Shown here one piece after another: positions 17,873 to 26,491 of a stretch of DNA of 64,000 nt. The position numbers and the translations under genes were made by a program. Position 1 is the first letter of the stretch; each line of letters opens with the position of its first letter. Below the pieces are notes generated by a model. That model did not search any database and had not been told where the DNA came from. It was given only the letters and a program-made list of their open reading frames with translations. The stretch lies in assembly GCF_002901445.1 (NCBI RefSeq), contig NZ_PPPD01000003.1, positions 62,001 through 126,000 of the forward strand, written 5' to 3'. The DNA is from Deinococcus koreensis. GTDB taxonomy: Bacteria; Deinococcota; Deinococci; Deinococcales; Deinococcaceae.

Positions 17873-18381
17873 GGGCGCTCCGCCGCTGCGGCCACGCCGC
17901 CTGGAAGCGGCGCCGCCGGGGGCTGCGGCAACAGCGCCGTGCCCAGCCAGAAGTCGAGGAGCAGCCGCAGCTGGGCGGTGAAGCGCTCGAAGTCGACCGG
18001 CTTCAGGAAGTAGCTGTTGGCGCCCTGGGCGAAGCAGTCCGCCACATCCCGGGGGTTCGAGGAGGTGGTCAGGACGACTACCGGGATGGCGGCCAGGCGG
18101 GGGTCGTGCTTGAGCTCCGCGAGCGCCTCCCGGCCGTCGGTGCCGGGCAGGTTCAGATCGAGCAGGATCAGCGCCGGCCACAGCGGGCCCTGTCCGGCAC
18201 CGCCGGCCTCGCCGCGCAGCAGCTCCAGGGCGGAATCGCCGTCGGCGCAGCGCAGCAGCGGCAGCTCACGGCCCAGGCGCCGCATGGCCCAGCGCACGGC
18301 CTCGAAATCTTCGTCGCTGTCCTCGATCAGCAGGATCGGGGCGGGCAGGGGGTGGGGGGCCGGGTCGCCGGGCAACGCCAT
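17869..18381 (-). CDS. Single-domain response regulator next to bacteriophytochrome (BphR type)
   Basis: 170 residues with one receiver domain: acidic pair IEDSDED near 19-25, phospho-acceptor Asp75 in LLDLNLPG, Thr in VVLTTS, Lys in FLKPVD. The tail DFWLGTALLP matches the arm-dimer motif seen in the 15352-15771 receiver. A low-complexity Pro/Ala extension closes the protein. It starts directly after the phytochrome stop (no gap), the position of bphR in other Deinococcus, so it is the expected substrate of that light-regulated kinase. Confidence 0.9.
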   Translation of the reverse strand: MALPGDPAPHPLPAPILLIEDSDEDFEAVRWAMRRLGRELPLLRCADGDSALELLRGEAGGAGQGPLWPALILLDLNLPGTDGREALAELKHDPRLAAIPVVVLTTSSNPRDVADCFAQGANSYFLKPVDFERFTAQLRLLLDFWLGTALLPQPPAAPLPGGVAAAAERP

Positions 18382-20754
18382 TCAGGCCTCCAGGGTGAAA
18401 TAGAAGGTGCTGCCCTGGCCCAGCTCCGAGTGCGCCCAGAGCTGCCCGCCATGCCGCTCGACCAGTTTGCGCGCGATGGTCAGGCCCGCGCCCGTGCCGC
18501 CGCCAAACTGGTCACGCGCGTGCAGCCGCTTGAAGATCCGGAAGATGCCCTCCAGATGCCGCTCGCGGATGCCGATGCCGTTATCGCGCACGTAGAAGAT
18601 GTCGGCCGACTCGCCCAGGCCCTCGGGCACCCGCAGCGGGCCACGCTCGGCCGGGCTCAGAGAGCCGATCTCGATCCAGCGCTGGGGCTTGTCGGTGTAT
18701 TTGATGGCGTTGGAGATCAGGTTGTTGAAGACCTCACCGGCCCGCACCCGGTCGACCCGCAGCCGGGGCAGGGGCCGGGGCACTCGCACCTGCACCCGAT
18801 CCTGCTCCAGCCGGGCCTGCAGCATCTCCAGCACGCCCGCGAGCACCTCGCCCAGATCGGCCTCCTGCACCCTCAGATCCTCGCGCCCGACCCGCGAGAA
18901 GAGCAGCAGCGAGTCGATCAGGTCTTCCATGCGCTGGGTCAGGCGCACCAGCGTGCCCAGCTTGTGCTGGCCCTCGGCGTCCATGCGCTCGCTGTAACTC
19001 TCCTGCAGGAAGGTGGCGTAGTTGTGCAGCCCGCGCAGCGGCTCCTTGAGGTCGTGCGAGGCGATATACGCGAAGGCGTCCAGCTCGGCGTTGGAGCGCG
19101 ACAGATCGGCGTTGAGCTGCCCCACCTGCTCGGCCTGGCGCAGCACCACCGACAGGATGGCCGCGCGCAGATCCTGGGCCGCCCCCAGCTCGGAGAGCCG
19201 CCAGGGCACGCTGCGGCCACGGACGGTCTGCTGCCAGGCCTCGAAGGACTTGCGCGGGGTCAGGCGGGGCTCGTTTCCGGCCAGCACGCCCGTGCCCGCC
19301 GAGCCCACCTCGACCGGCTTGCTGGGATCGCCGCCCCAGCTCACGGTCTGCACCTGCTCGGGCCGGAACCACATCACCAGATCCTGGCGCCGGGCCGAGA
19401 CCTGCACCGCCAGCAGGCCGCTGGCCTCGCGCTGGTAGGCCTGGGCCGGGCCGAAGTCATCGCTCAGGGCGTCGGTGTGGATCAGGCCGTTGTCGGCCAG
19501 TTCGTGCTGCTCGGCCAGCCAGCCGGCCAGTTCCAGCACCTCGGCGCGGGCGGGCGTGGTGCCCAGCAGCACCACCTCCTCGCCGATGCACACAGCCGCC
19601 CCGGGCGCGTCCAGAAAGGCCAGCAGATCGAGATCGGACTGCAGCAGGCCCTCGATCAGGTCGTCGTGGCGGGCCATCAGTTCGACCAGCCGGGCGCGGG
19701 CGTGGCCCAGCCGCAGCCGGTAGGCCTGCTCCTCGTGCTCCTCCTTGGCGCTGAGCTGCAGCGACATCACCTGTCCCAGGAACTCACAGGCGGCGCGCAC
19801 GTCGTAGCCCACCCGGCGGGGCGTCTGGTGATGACAGGCGATCAAGCCCCACAGCTCGCCGCCGCGCAGGATCGAGATGGTCAGGGTGGCGCCCACCCCC
19901 ATGTTCTGCAGGTACTGGACGTGAACCGGCGACACGCTCCGCAGGACGCAGTGGCTCATGTCGGTGGGCGCCCCGGTGGTCGGCAGCAGCGTGGGAATCA
20001 GTGGCACCGGCTCATAGTTCACGTCCCCCACGATCCGCAGCATGTTCAGCACGTACAGCGCCCGCGCCTGCCTGGGGATGTCGGAGGCCGGGTAGTGCAG
20101 GCCCAGGAAGGGGGTCAGCGCATCCTGCTTGTCCTCGGCGATGATCTGGCCGGTGCCGTCGTCGGCGAAGCGGTAGATCATGACCCGGTCGTAGCCGCTC
20201 AGGGCACGCACCTCGCGCGCACCGACCTGGGCGAACTCCGTGAGCGACTGGGCTGCTCCCAGCGCGGCCAGACTGGTCTTGATCAGCCGGTAGAAATCCA
20301 CCGGGTTCGGGGCCTGCGGCGGCGCGGGCTCCAGCTCCAGCAGCAGCAGGCCCCCCTGGCGGTGCGCGATCACGTCGAAGCGGGCCCCGGTGCCCCTGAG
20401 GGGGGCCGTGAAGACGTGCAGCGGGTTGCCCTCCAGGTTCTCGCGGGCGCTGGCGAGCTGTTCCAGACTGGCCGGCTCCAGCAGCGCGCCCAGCGGCTGA
20501 CCCAGCACGGCCTGGTTCAGCGTGGTCTGATCCGGCGTGGCCTGATCCGGCCCCCCGTTCCCCGGACGCACGAAGTCGGCCGCGTTGGCGCTGGCCTGCA
20601 CGATCCGGCCGCTCGCCTCGTCGACCACCAGCAGGAAGCCGTGCGGCTGGACATAGCCCGGAATATGGATGGGCTCGCGGTCGCAGGAGGTCAGGTCGAC
20701 CGTCTGGGAGCCCAGGCGCACCTGGGCGCCGATGCTCTCGTTTCCGGTGCTCAC
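18382..20754 (-). CDS. bphP: Bacteriophytochrome, red/far-red photosensor histidine kinase
   Basis: 790-residue light sensor. Cys24 in DLTSCDREPIHIPG is the biliverdin attachment site and has the same number as in the well-studied D. radiodurans protein. The PAS-GAF-PHY core holds PASDIP (222-227), SHCVLRSVSP and the PHY tongue motif PRKSF (500-504). HisKA (ASHDLKEP, His567) and HATPase_c (NLISNAIKY, DNGIGI, GTGAGL) follow. It is somewhat longer than usual, with an insertion of PDQ-type repeats near residues 66-82. Start GTG at 20754 overlaps the heme oxygenase stop as GTGA, so chromophore enzyme and photoreceptor are co-translated. Confidence 0.95.
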   Translation of the reverse strand: MSTGNESIGAQVRLGSQTVDLTSCDREPIHIPGYVQPHGFLLVVDEASGRIVQASANAADFVRPGNGGPDQATPDQTTLNQAVLGQPLGALLEPASLEQLASARENLEGNPLHVFTAPLRGTGARFDVIAHRQGGLLLLELEPAPPQAPNPVDFYRLIKTSLAALGAAQSLTEFAQVGAREVRALSGYDRVMIYRFADDGTGQIIAEDKQDALTPFLGLHYPASDIPRQARALYVLNMLRIVGDVNYEPVPLIPTLLPTTGAPTDMSHCVLRSVSPVHVQYLQNMGVGATLTISILRGGELWGLIACHHQTPRRVGYDVRAACEFLGQVMSLQLSAKEEHEEQAYRLRLGHARARLVELMARHDDLIEGLLQSDLDLLAFLDAPGAAVCIGEEVVLLGTTPARAEVLELAGWLAEQHELADNGLIHTDALSDDFGPAQAYQREASGLLAVQVSARRQDLVMWFRPEQVQTVSWGGDPSKPVEVGSAGTGVLAGNEPRLTPRKSFEAWQQTVRGRSVPWRLSELGAAQDLRAAILSVVLRQAEQVGQLNADLSRSNAELDAFAYIASHDLKEPLRGLHNYATFLQESYSERMDAEGQHKLGTLVRLTQRMEDLIDSLLLFSRVGREDLRVQEADLGEVLAGVLEMLQARLEQDRVQVRVPRPLPRLRVDRVRAGEVFNNLISNAIKYTDKPQRWIEIGSLSPAERGPLRVPEGLGESADIFYVRDNGIGIRERHLEGIFRIFKRLHARDQFGGGTGAGLTIARKLVERHGGQLWAHSELGQGSTFYFTLEA

Positions 20755-21362
20755 GCCACCACCCGCTGCGGCCCCAGGGCCGGCACGACCCAGCGTTCGA
20801 AGGCGGCGAAGGTGTCGCACGCGCCCTGCACGGCACCGGCCCGGAAGGTCGCGGCCTGCGGCCCCGCCGCCTCGTGCCGTCGTTCGAGCAGCGCCAGGAA
20901 GGCCTTCCAGCGTGGCCCCACCAGCGCGCCGTAGCTGGCATAGAAGCTCAGGCCCGCTCCCGGTTGCAGGCCCAGGTGGGGCCCCAGGTGCCGGCAGATC
21001 ACCTGCCCACCCAGCGTGGCGCCCTCCAGCACGTACAGCGCCCCCCAGGCCGCCGCCTCGTCCGGGAGGGCTGGGCGCACGGTCTCAGCGCTGGCCCCGG
21101 CGTCCGGCCAGCGCTCGCCGAGCGCCTGCAGGTCTGCTCCCAGCAGGTGGGTCTTGCGCCGCTCCGGCCAGTCCAATAGGGCCAACCAGTGGGCAGGAAT
21201 GGCCCGCCCAACCTGGGCCTCCAGGGGCAGGTAGAGCAGGTACTGACGCCGGAGCAGGTCGGTGTACTGTGCCAGCGTCAGATCGGGCCGCAGGATGCTG
21301 AGCCGCGCCTCCAGACGTTCGTGCGCCGGGCGGGTATTCGTACGAAGTGCATCGAGAAGCAT
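20751..21362 (-). CDS. bphO: Biliverdin-producing heme oxygenase
   Basis: 203 residues; opens the heme ring to biliverdin, the phytochrome chromophore. Seen: N-terminal LRTNTRPAHERLE with the likely proximal heme ligand His14, and the distal-helix segment YVLEGATLGGQVI with the glycines typical of the family. Length fits bacterial BphO. AAGGAG precedes the ATG at 21362. It is the first gene of the bph operon; a TAGGAT about 30 bases before the ATG (minus strand) may be its -10, but no convincing -35 is seen. Confidence 0.93.
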   Translation of the reverse strand: MLLDALRTNTRPAHERLEARLSILRPDLTLAQYTDLLRRQYLLYLPLEAQVGRAIPAHWLALLDWPERRKTHLLGADLQALGERWPDAGASAETVRPALPDEAAAWGALYVLEGATLGGQVICRHLGPHLGLQPGAGLSFYASYGALVGPRWKAFLALLERRHEAAGPQAATFRAGAVQGACDTFAAFERWVVPALGPQRVVA

Positions 21363-21975
21363 GGAACTCCTTTGAGTGGTCGGGCCTCATCCTAGCTTAA
21401 TTTGAGGCTCCCAGGCCTGCACCTCGTCGCCGGGTGGTGCGGCGAAGAAGGCGGACGGCGCACCTGGCCCCAGGGCCTCAGGAGGGCCTGTCCGTCCTGC
21501 AGTCGGAACGGCAGGCACGGAGTCGGATCGGCGGATTTCCGTCCGCCAGGTCGGCCCGAACGGACATGGGCGGCCCCGCCGACAACGCGAAGTGACGCGG
21601 TTCTCTTCACAGACATCCGGAAACAACTGGCACATTGACTGCAAAGAGGGGCTCACCCAGTCATCATCTGGGCCAGACATTCATAAGAAAGGGCACCTGA
21701 TGTCGAACGATGAAGGGTGACCACCCAGTTGATCACATGCCGCTTGCAAGCAGAGCCGCTTTACTTGAACTGCGGCAGGCTCAACGGGAGAGGCGGGTTG
21801 ACAGGCTCACGGTCGCCTCCGTCGTCTCAATCCCCATCGTTCGCGAACACGGGCTGGTGGGCTCGCCCGGATCAGCGCCAGCCGACGGCTCTGGCTAAGG
21901 GGGGCGAATCCCATCCGGGGCGTGTGCCGCCACCCGCACTCCACGCTGCCCTTTCACCCTTCAAGGAGACTGCTC
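21363..21975. other. Intergenic region between the bph operon and the membrane-protein/SDR pair
   Basis: About 600 bases holding the divergent promoter areas of bphO and the gene at 21976. Small open frames on both strands have no recognisable domain or good ribosome binding site. No strong hairpin or repeat was seen. Confidence 0.45.
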
Positions 21976-22335
21976 ATGGCGAAACCCATTTCCCGCCGCC
22001 TGCACGGCGCCGCCGACTACTCCTACGCGGCCGCGATCGTGGCCGCTCCCCGGCTCTTCGGCTTTCAGGACGACTCCACGGCCGTCCGCACCTGCCAGGT
22101 GATGGGCGCGGGCGTCCTGCTGGCGACCCTGCTGACCCGCGCCGAGTGGGGCGCCGTGCGCGTCATTCCCTTCCGCACGCACCTGGCGGCAGATTTTGGG
22201 GCCGGCCTGCTGGCGATGGGCGCGCCCTGGCTGTTCGGCTTCTCCGGCAACGCCCGCGCCCGCACCGCGTTCCTGGCCTTCGGGGCGACCAGCGTGCTGG
22301 CGAGCCGGCTCACGCAGCCGGAGGAGATGCCGTGA
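21976..22335 (+). CDS. Small membrane protein with a duplicated motif (SPW-repeat-like)
   Basis: 119 residues with about four hydrophobic segments. The protein is an internal duplication: RRLHGAADYSYAAAIVAAPRLFGF in the first half is echoed by RTHLAADFGAGLLAMGAPWLFGF in the second. This layout resembles SPW-repeat membrane proteins; the assignment is tentative. CAAGGAG precedes the ATG. The stop overlaps the start of the SDR gene (GTGA), so the two are coupled. Confidence 0.65.
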   Translation: MAKPISRRLHGAADYSYAAAIVAAPRLFGFQDDSTAVRTCQVMGAGVLLATLLTRAEWGAVRVIPFRTHLAADFGAGLLAMGAPWLFGFSGNARARTAFLAFGATSVLASRLTQPEEMP

Positions 22336-23345
22336 GCCGGCTCACCCTGAAGCCCCTGACCAGGCAGGTCATGGTCATCACCGGGGCGTCCTCGGGCATC
22401 GGGCTGAGCACGGCGCGGCGGGCGGCCGGGGCGGGCGCGAAGCTGATACTGGCGGCCCGCAGCGAGGGGGCGCTGAACGACCTCGTGGCTGAACTGAAGG
22501 GCGCAGGCGCACAGGCCGTGGCCGTGGTGGCCGACGTGAGCCGTGAGGAGGACGTGCGCCAGATCGCGCAGACCGCCCAGGACACCTTCGGCGGCTTCGA
22601 CACCTGGGTGAACAACGCCGGGGTCGGCATGTACGGCCGGCTGGACGAGGTCAGTGTGGCGGACATGCGTCGGGTGTTCGACATCAACTACTGGGGGCTG
22701 GTGTACGGCTCGCTGGAGGCGGTTCGGGTACTCCGGGAACGGGGCGGCGCGCTGATCAACGTGGGCAGCACGGTCTCCGAGCGGGCCATTCCGCTGCAGG
22801 GCACCTATGCGGCCTCCAAGCACGCCATCAAGGGCTTCACCGACGCGCTGCGGATGGAACTGGAGGACTCGGGCGCGCCGGTCTCGGTCACGCTGATCAA
22901 GCCCGGCCCCATCGACACGCCCTTTCCGCTGAATGCCAGGAACTACCTGCCGCACAAGCCGCAGCATGTGCCGCCTGTATACGCGCCGGAAACGGTGGCC
23001 CGCGCCATCCTGCACGCCGCCGCCCATCCGGTGCGGGACGTCTCGGTGGGCAGCGGGGGCCGGGGCATCTCCGTGTTCGGTGGTCTGGCCCCGAGGGCGA
23101 CCGACCGGGCGATGGAGGGCTTCATCATCCCGCGCACCGAATCGGCCGAGCCGCCGCGGCCGCAGGAGCGCAACGCCCTGGAGCACCCCTCCGAACGCCT
23201 CTCCGAGCATGGGGACTATCCCGGCCATGTCCAGAAGACCAGCTCCTACACGGCCGCCGCGCTGCACCCGGGGCTGGTGCGCGTGGCCGTGGTCGGGGCC
23301 GGCCTCACCGCCGCCCTGCTCTGGCGAAGCCGCCAGCGCTCCTGA
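22332..23345 (+). CDS. Short-chain dehydrogenase/reductase (SDR)
   Basis: 337 residues, NAD(P)-dependent oxidoreductase. Cofactor motif TGASSGIG at 17-24, NNAG at 94-97, catalytic Ser in VGSTVS and Tyr159/Lys163 in YAASK. Arg43 in AARSE after the second strand suggests NADPH preference. The C-terminal ~80 residues exceed a classical SDR and end with a hydrophobic stretch (VRVAVVGAGLTAALLW) that may anchor it to the membrane, as in similar SDRs of this length. GTG start at 22332 overlaps the preceding stop. Substrate unknown. Confidence 0.88.
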   Translation: MSRLTLKPLTRQVMVITGASSGIGLSTARRAAGAGAKLILAARSEGALNDLVAELKGAGAQAVAVVADVSREEDVRQIAQTAQDTFGGFDTWVNNAGVGMYGRLDEVSVADMRRVFDINYWGLVYGSLEAVRVLRERGGALINVGSTVSERAIPLQGTYAASKHAIKGFTDALRMELEDSGAPVSVTLIKPGPIDTPFPLNARNYLPHKPQHVPPVYAPETVARAILHAAAHPVRDVSVGSGGRGISVFGGLAPRATDRAMEGFIIPRTESAEPPRPQERNALEHPSERLSEHGDYPGHVQKTSSYTAAALHPGLVRVAVVGAGLTAALLWRSRQRS

Positions 23346-23564
23346 ATCCGCCCCGTCATACGGACTGCCGCTCCATCCCGGGACATCCAGGACAGCGCCA
23401 GATGTTTCTTACCTGCGGCGCTCTGCGGGTCCATGCCGCGTCAGTCCGTCCCCTTACCTTCTCTGCTTCGCCGCTCAGCAGGTTCCTTCGCCCCGGATGG
23501 ACTCCGAACACGGAGCGGGGGGCATACGGAACTGGGACGACGCACCTCTGAATCTCTGCAAGAT

Positions 23565-23604
23565 GGCTGGTACGGGCACAGATGTCGCCCATACCAGCCG
23601 TTTT
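23565..23604. terminator. Bidirectional hairpin terminator between the SDR and monooxygenase genes
   Basis: Arms 23565-23577 and 23587-23599 pair over 13 bases with one mismatch around a 9-base loop and are followed on the plus strand by GTTTTG. It lies between two convergent stops (23345 and 23616). Confidence 0.65.
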
Positions 23605-23615
23605 GCCTGTCCTCC

Positions 23616-25445
23616 TCAGCTCAGGTGGTGGACTTCCTGTAGACCGTAGACCGGGGTGGGAATCCCCTCCATGCGGGCCTTGAGCTGCAGGCTCAGGTAG
23701 AGCGAGTAATGCCGCGACTGGTGCAGGTTGCCGCCGTGGAACCACAGATTCGGCACCTGCGTGGGCTTCCACATATTCCGCAGTTCGCCCTCCCAGGGGC
23801 CAGGGTCTTTGGTCGTGCCCGAGCCCAGGCCCCAGACCTTGCCCACCCGGTCGGCCGTCTCCTGCGAGATCAATTTCGCGGCCCAGCCGTTCATCGAGCC
23901 GTAGCCGGTGGCGTACACGATCAGGTCGGCGGGCAGCTCGGAGCCGTCGCTGAGGGTCAAGGAACGGGCGTTAACCTGCTGGACGCTCACGCCGCTCCGG
24001 AGTTTCACCTTGCCGTCCGCGACGAGTTCGGAGGCGCCCACGTCGATGTAATAGCCCGAGCCCCGGCGCAAATATTTCATAAACAGGCCCGAGCCGTCGT
24101 CGCCGAAGTCGAGCAGGAAGCCAGCTTTCTTCAGCCGGTCGTAGAGGTCGGCGTCGCGGCGGGCCATCTCCTCGTACACGGGCACGTGCATGGAGGGCAG
24201 CACCCGGTAGGGGATCGAGGCGAAGATCAGGTCGGCCATGTCGGTGCCGATGCCGCTCTTGAGGGCTTCTTCCGAATACAGGCCGCCCAGCGCGAGCTCC
24301 ATCAGCGACTCCGAGCGGGCGATGTGGGTGCTGGAGCGCTGCAGCATGGTCACGTCGGCGCCGTGCTCCCAGAGGTCGGCGCAGATGTCGTGCGCGGAGT
24401 TGTTGCTGCCGACCACCACGGCCTTCCTGCCGCGCCACTCCTCGCCGCCCCGGAAGGCGCTGGAATGCACCTGGGTGCCCTGGAAGGAGTCCATGCCGGG
24501 GAAACTGGGGGTATTGGGGATGCCCGACATGCCGGTCGCCATGACCAGCTGTTTCGGGCGCAGCACGACCTCCTGCCCGCCGCGCACGACCCTGACCTCC
24601 CACTCCTGCTTCTGGTCGTCCCAGCGGGCACTCTTCGCCTCGGTGCCCCCCCAGTAGTTGAGTTCCATGATGCGGGTGTACATCTCCAGCCAGTCGGCGA
24701 TCTTGTCCTTGGGCGAGAAGACCGGCCAGTCCTCGGGAAAGGGCAGGTACGGCAGGTGGTCGTACCACACGGGATCGTGCAGGCACAGCGAGTGGTATCT
24801 CTTGCGCCACGAGTCGCCGGGCCGCTCATGCTTCTCGATGATGAGGGTCGGCACACCGAGGCGCCGCAGCCGTGCCCCCAGCGCGATCCCACCCTGCCCG
24901 CCGCCGATGATCACGGTGTAGGGCTGGCGGCTGTGGCCCAGTTCGGCCTCCTCCTGCATCTTGCGATCCAGCCAGTTTTTTCGATCCGCCACCGCGCCGT
25001 GCTCGGCGCCCCGCTCTCGTCTGGAACCCGTGCGCTCCTCATGCCCTTTCAGCTCCAGCATGGTGGTCAGCAGCGTCCAGGCCTGACCGTCCCGCAGGCG
25101 CAGGTGCCCGCGCCCGCGCGAGACGGCCGTGTCGAAGGTCAACCACGCCTCGGTGACGCCGCCGGCCTCGGTCGCCTCGCCCTCCAGCTCCCAGTTCGAC
25201 GGCAAGGCGCCCGCGAGCTGGGCCCGCAGCATGTCCGCGATGGGCTCACGGCCCTCCAGGGTCTTGATGTTCCAGGTAAAGCTCAGCAGATCGCGCCAGA
25301 AGCCGCCGGGCTCGAACAGCCCGGTCACGGCGGCGATGTCCTGGCGTTCCAGCGCCCCGCCGAAAGCCATGAGCCAGTTGCGTACCTCGTGGGAGGGCGT
25401 CTGGGGGGGAATATCCGTGGCGGGCGTGGGCACCTGGGTGGTCAT
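23616..25445 (-). CDS. Flavin-containing monooxygenase with N-terminal NTF2/SnoaL-like domain
   Basis: 609 residues. Residues about 20-150 form an NTF2/SnoaL-like cone (NWLMAFGGALERQDIAAV ... FWRDLLSFTWNI), followed by a two-dinucleotide-fold monooxygenase: IIGGGQGGIALGARL for FAD (about 178-192), FQGTQVHSSAFRGG resembling the FxGxxxHxxx(Y/F) motif of flavin monooxygenases, VVVGSNNSAHDI for NADPH and YATGYG late in the chain. The layout is that of YUCCA/TrkA-like putative oxidoreductases. AAGGAG precedes the ATG at 25445. It stands alone; the substrate is unknown. Confidence 0.88.
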   Translation of the reverse strand: MTTQVPTPATDIPPQTPSHEVRNWLMAFGGALERQDIAAVTGLFEPGGFWRDLLSFTWNIKTLEGREPIADMLRAQLAGALPSNWELEGEATEAGGVTEAWLTFDTAVSRGRGHLRLRDGQAWTLLTTMLELKGHEERTGSRRERGAEHGAVADRKNWLDRKMQEEAELGHSRQPYTVIIGGGQGGIALGARLRRLGVPTLIIEKHERPGDSWRKRYHSLCLHDPVWYDHLPYLPFPEDWPVFSPKDKIADWLEMYTRIMELNYWGGTEAKSARWDDQKQEWEVRVVRGGQEVVLRPKQLVMATGMSGIPNTPSFPGMDSFQGTQVHSSAFRGGEEWRGRKAVVVGSNNSAHDICADLWEHGADVTMLQRSSTHIARSESLMELALGGLYSEEALKSGIGTDMADLIFASIPYRVLPSMHVPVYEEMARRDADLYDRLKKAGFLLDFGDDGSGLFMKYLRRGSGYYIDVGASELVADGKVKLRSGVSVQQVNARSLTLSDGSELPADLIVYATGYGSMNGWAAKLISQETADRVGKVWGLGSGTTKDPGPWEGELRNMWKPTQVPNLWFHGGNLHQSRHYSLYLSLQLKARMEGIPTPVYGLQEVHHLS

Positions 25446-25618
25446 GGCGGCTCCTTATCGTCCTGATCGGGAAGGCGACTCCGCTTCCGCGAGGAAGGGA
25501 GGACTCTGGGGGCGGCCAGGGCCAGGGAGGGCCGCGCCGCCGAACCACGAACAAGGGTGTTCCCTCCAGTGTAGGTCAAGTCGTCCGGGTGGCGGGTGAC
25601 TTCGGGCCGGGGCGCCGC

Positions 25619-26467
25619 CTACATCAGCCCGTGGCGGGTGGCCCCCTCGCGCAGGAACGCCAGCCCCCCCTGCGCGAGTTCCTGCCCGCTGTGCCGAGGC
25701 GGCTTCCAGATGCAGGTGGCCGCCGCCAGCTCGGCGTTCGGGGCGGCGAAGGATTCCAGCGTCAGATAGCCGCTGAATTCGATATCGGCCAGCCCCTGCC
25801 AGACGTCCTCCCAGGGCACGGTGCCCGTTCCCACCAGACCCCGGTGGCTCTCGCTCATGTGGATGAAATTCAGCTTGCCCTTCACGCGGCCCAGGGCTTC
25901 GCGCAGGTTCGTCTCCTCGATGTTCATGTGGTAGGTGTCGGCGTGCACGCGCAGGTTGTCCGAGCCGACCCGGTTCACGACCGCCAGCGCGTCATCCAGC
26001 GTGTTCACCATGTAGGTCTCGTAGCGGTTGATCGCCTCCAGCCCGACCCCGATGCCGCGCGAGCGGGCGTCCTCGGTGACGCGGGCTAGGCCGTCCACCA
26101 TGCGGTCGAGTTCCTGTGACGTCGGCCCCTGCCCGGTGAGCACGCCGATGGAATAGCCCGTGCAGCCGGTCAGGTCGCGTGCGCCGAGTTCCTCCATGCG
26201 GTCGAGCACGCCGGTCAGGAAGGTGACGGCCTTCTCGGGTTCGTGGGGCATGTGGGCATCCCTTGGCAGACCCAGCGAACTGACGCAGGCCAGCCCTACA
26301 GCCTCCAGATGACGGCGGTGGCGCCTGGCGTCGAAGGTCTCCGGATGCAGCAGGGGAATCTCGATGAAGTCGAGCCCCGCGCGGGCGGCCTGCTCGATCA
26401 CGCGGTCGCCGATCTCGTCTGTCCAGTCGCCCTCCCAGCAGAAGGCGTGTGCGCCGAATTTCAACAT
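25619..26467 (-). CDS. Ketose 3-epimerase-like TIM-barrel sugar isomerase
   Basis: 282-residue xylose-isomerase-like TIM barrel. The residues that hold the metal in D-tagatose/D-psicose 3-epimerases appear in order: Glu144 (GLEAIN), Asp177 (HADTYH), His203 (FIHMSESH) and Glu238 (TLESF), with His180 and Arg209 as substrate contacts. As remembered, all six are shifted by the same 8 positions from the Pseudomonas cichorii enzyme. It lies 24 bases after the ABC permease gene and closes the sugar transport operon. Relatives also isomerise phosphorylated tetroses (erythrulose-phosphate isomerases), so the substrate could be a free ketose or a sugar phosphate. Confidence 0.82.
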   Translation of the reverse strand: MLKFGAHAFCWEGDWTDEIGDRVIEQAARAGLDFIEIPLLHPETFDARRHRRHLEAVGLACVSSLGLPRDAHMPHEPEKAVTFLTGVLDRMEELGARDLTGCTGYSIGVLTGQGPTSQELDRMVDGLARVTEDARSRGIGVGLEAINRYETYMVNTLDDALAVVNRVGSDNLRVHADTYHMNIEETNLREALGRVKGKLNFIHMSESHRGLVGTGTVPWEDVWQGLADIEFSGYLTLESFAAPNAELAAATCIWKPPRHSGQELAQGGLAFLREGATRHGLM

Positions 26468-26491
26468 AACGTCAACATGGGGTCTCCCCTT

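Noticed and set aside
17873..18181. Longer start for the receiver-PAS-GAF kinase
   Set aside because: The extra frame is the shadow of the upstream receiver gene; GTG 17872 gives the usual GTGA coupling.
21391..21680. Minus-strand open frame of 97 codons upstream of bphO
   Set aside because: No ribosome binding site, no domain, low-complexity composition; judged chance.
21717..22331. In-frame upstream extension of the SDR gene by about 205 codons
   Set aside because: The extension covers the small membrane-protein gene in another frame and does not resemble an SDR; GTG at 22332 with GTGA overlap fits better.
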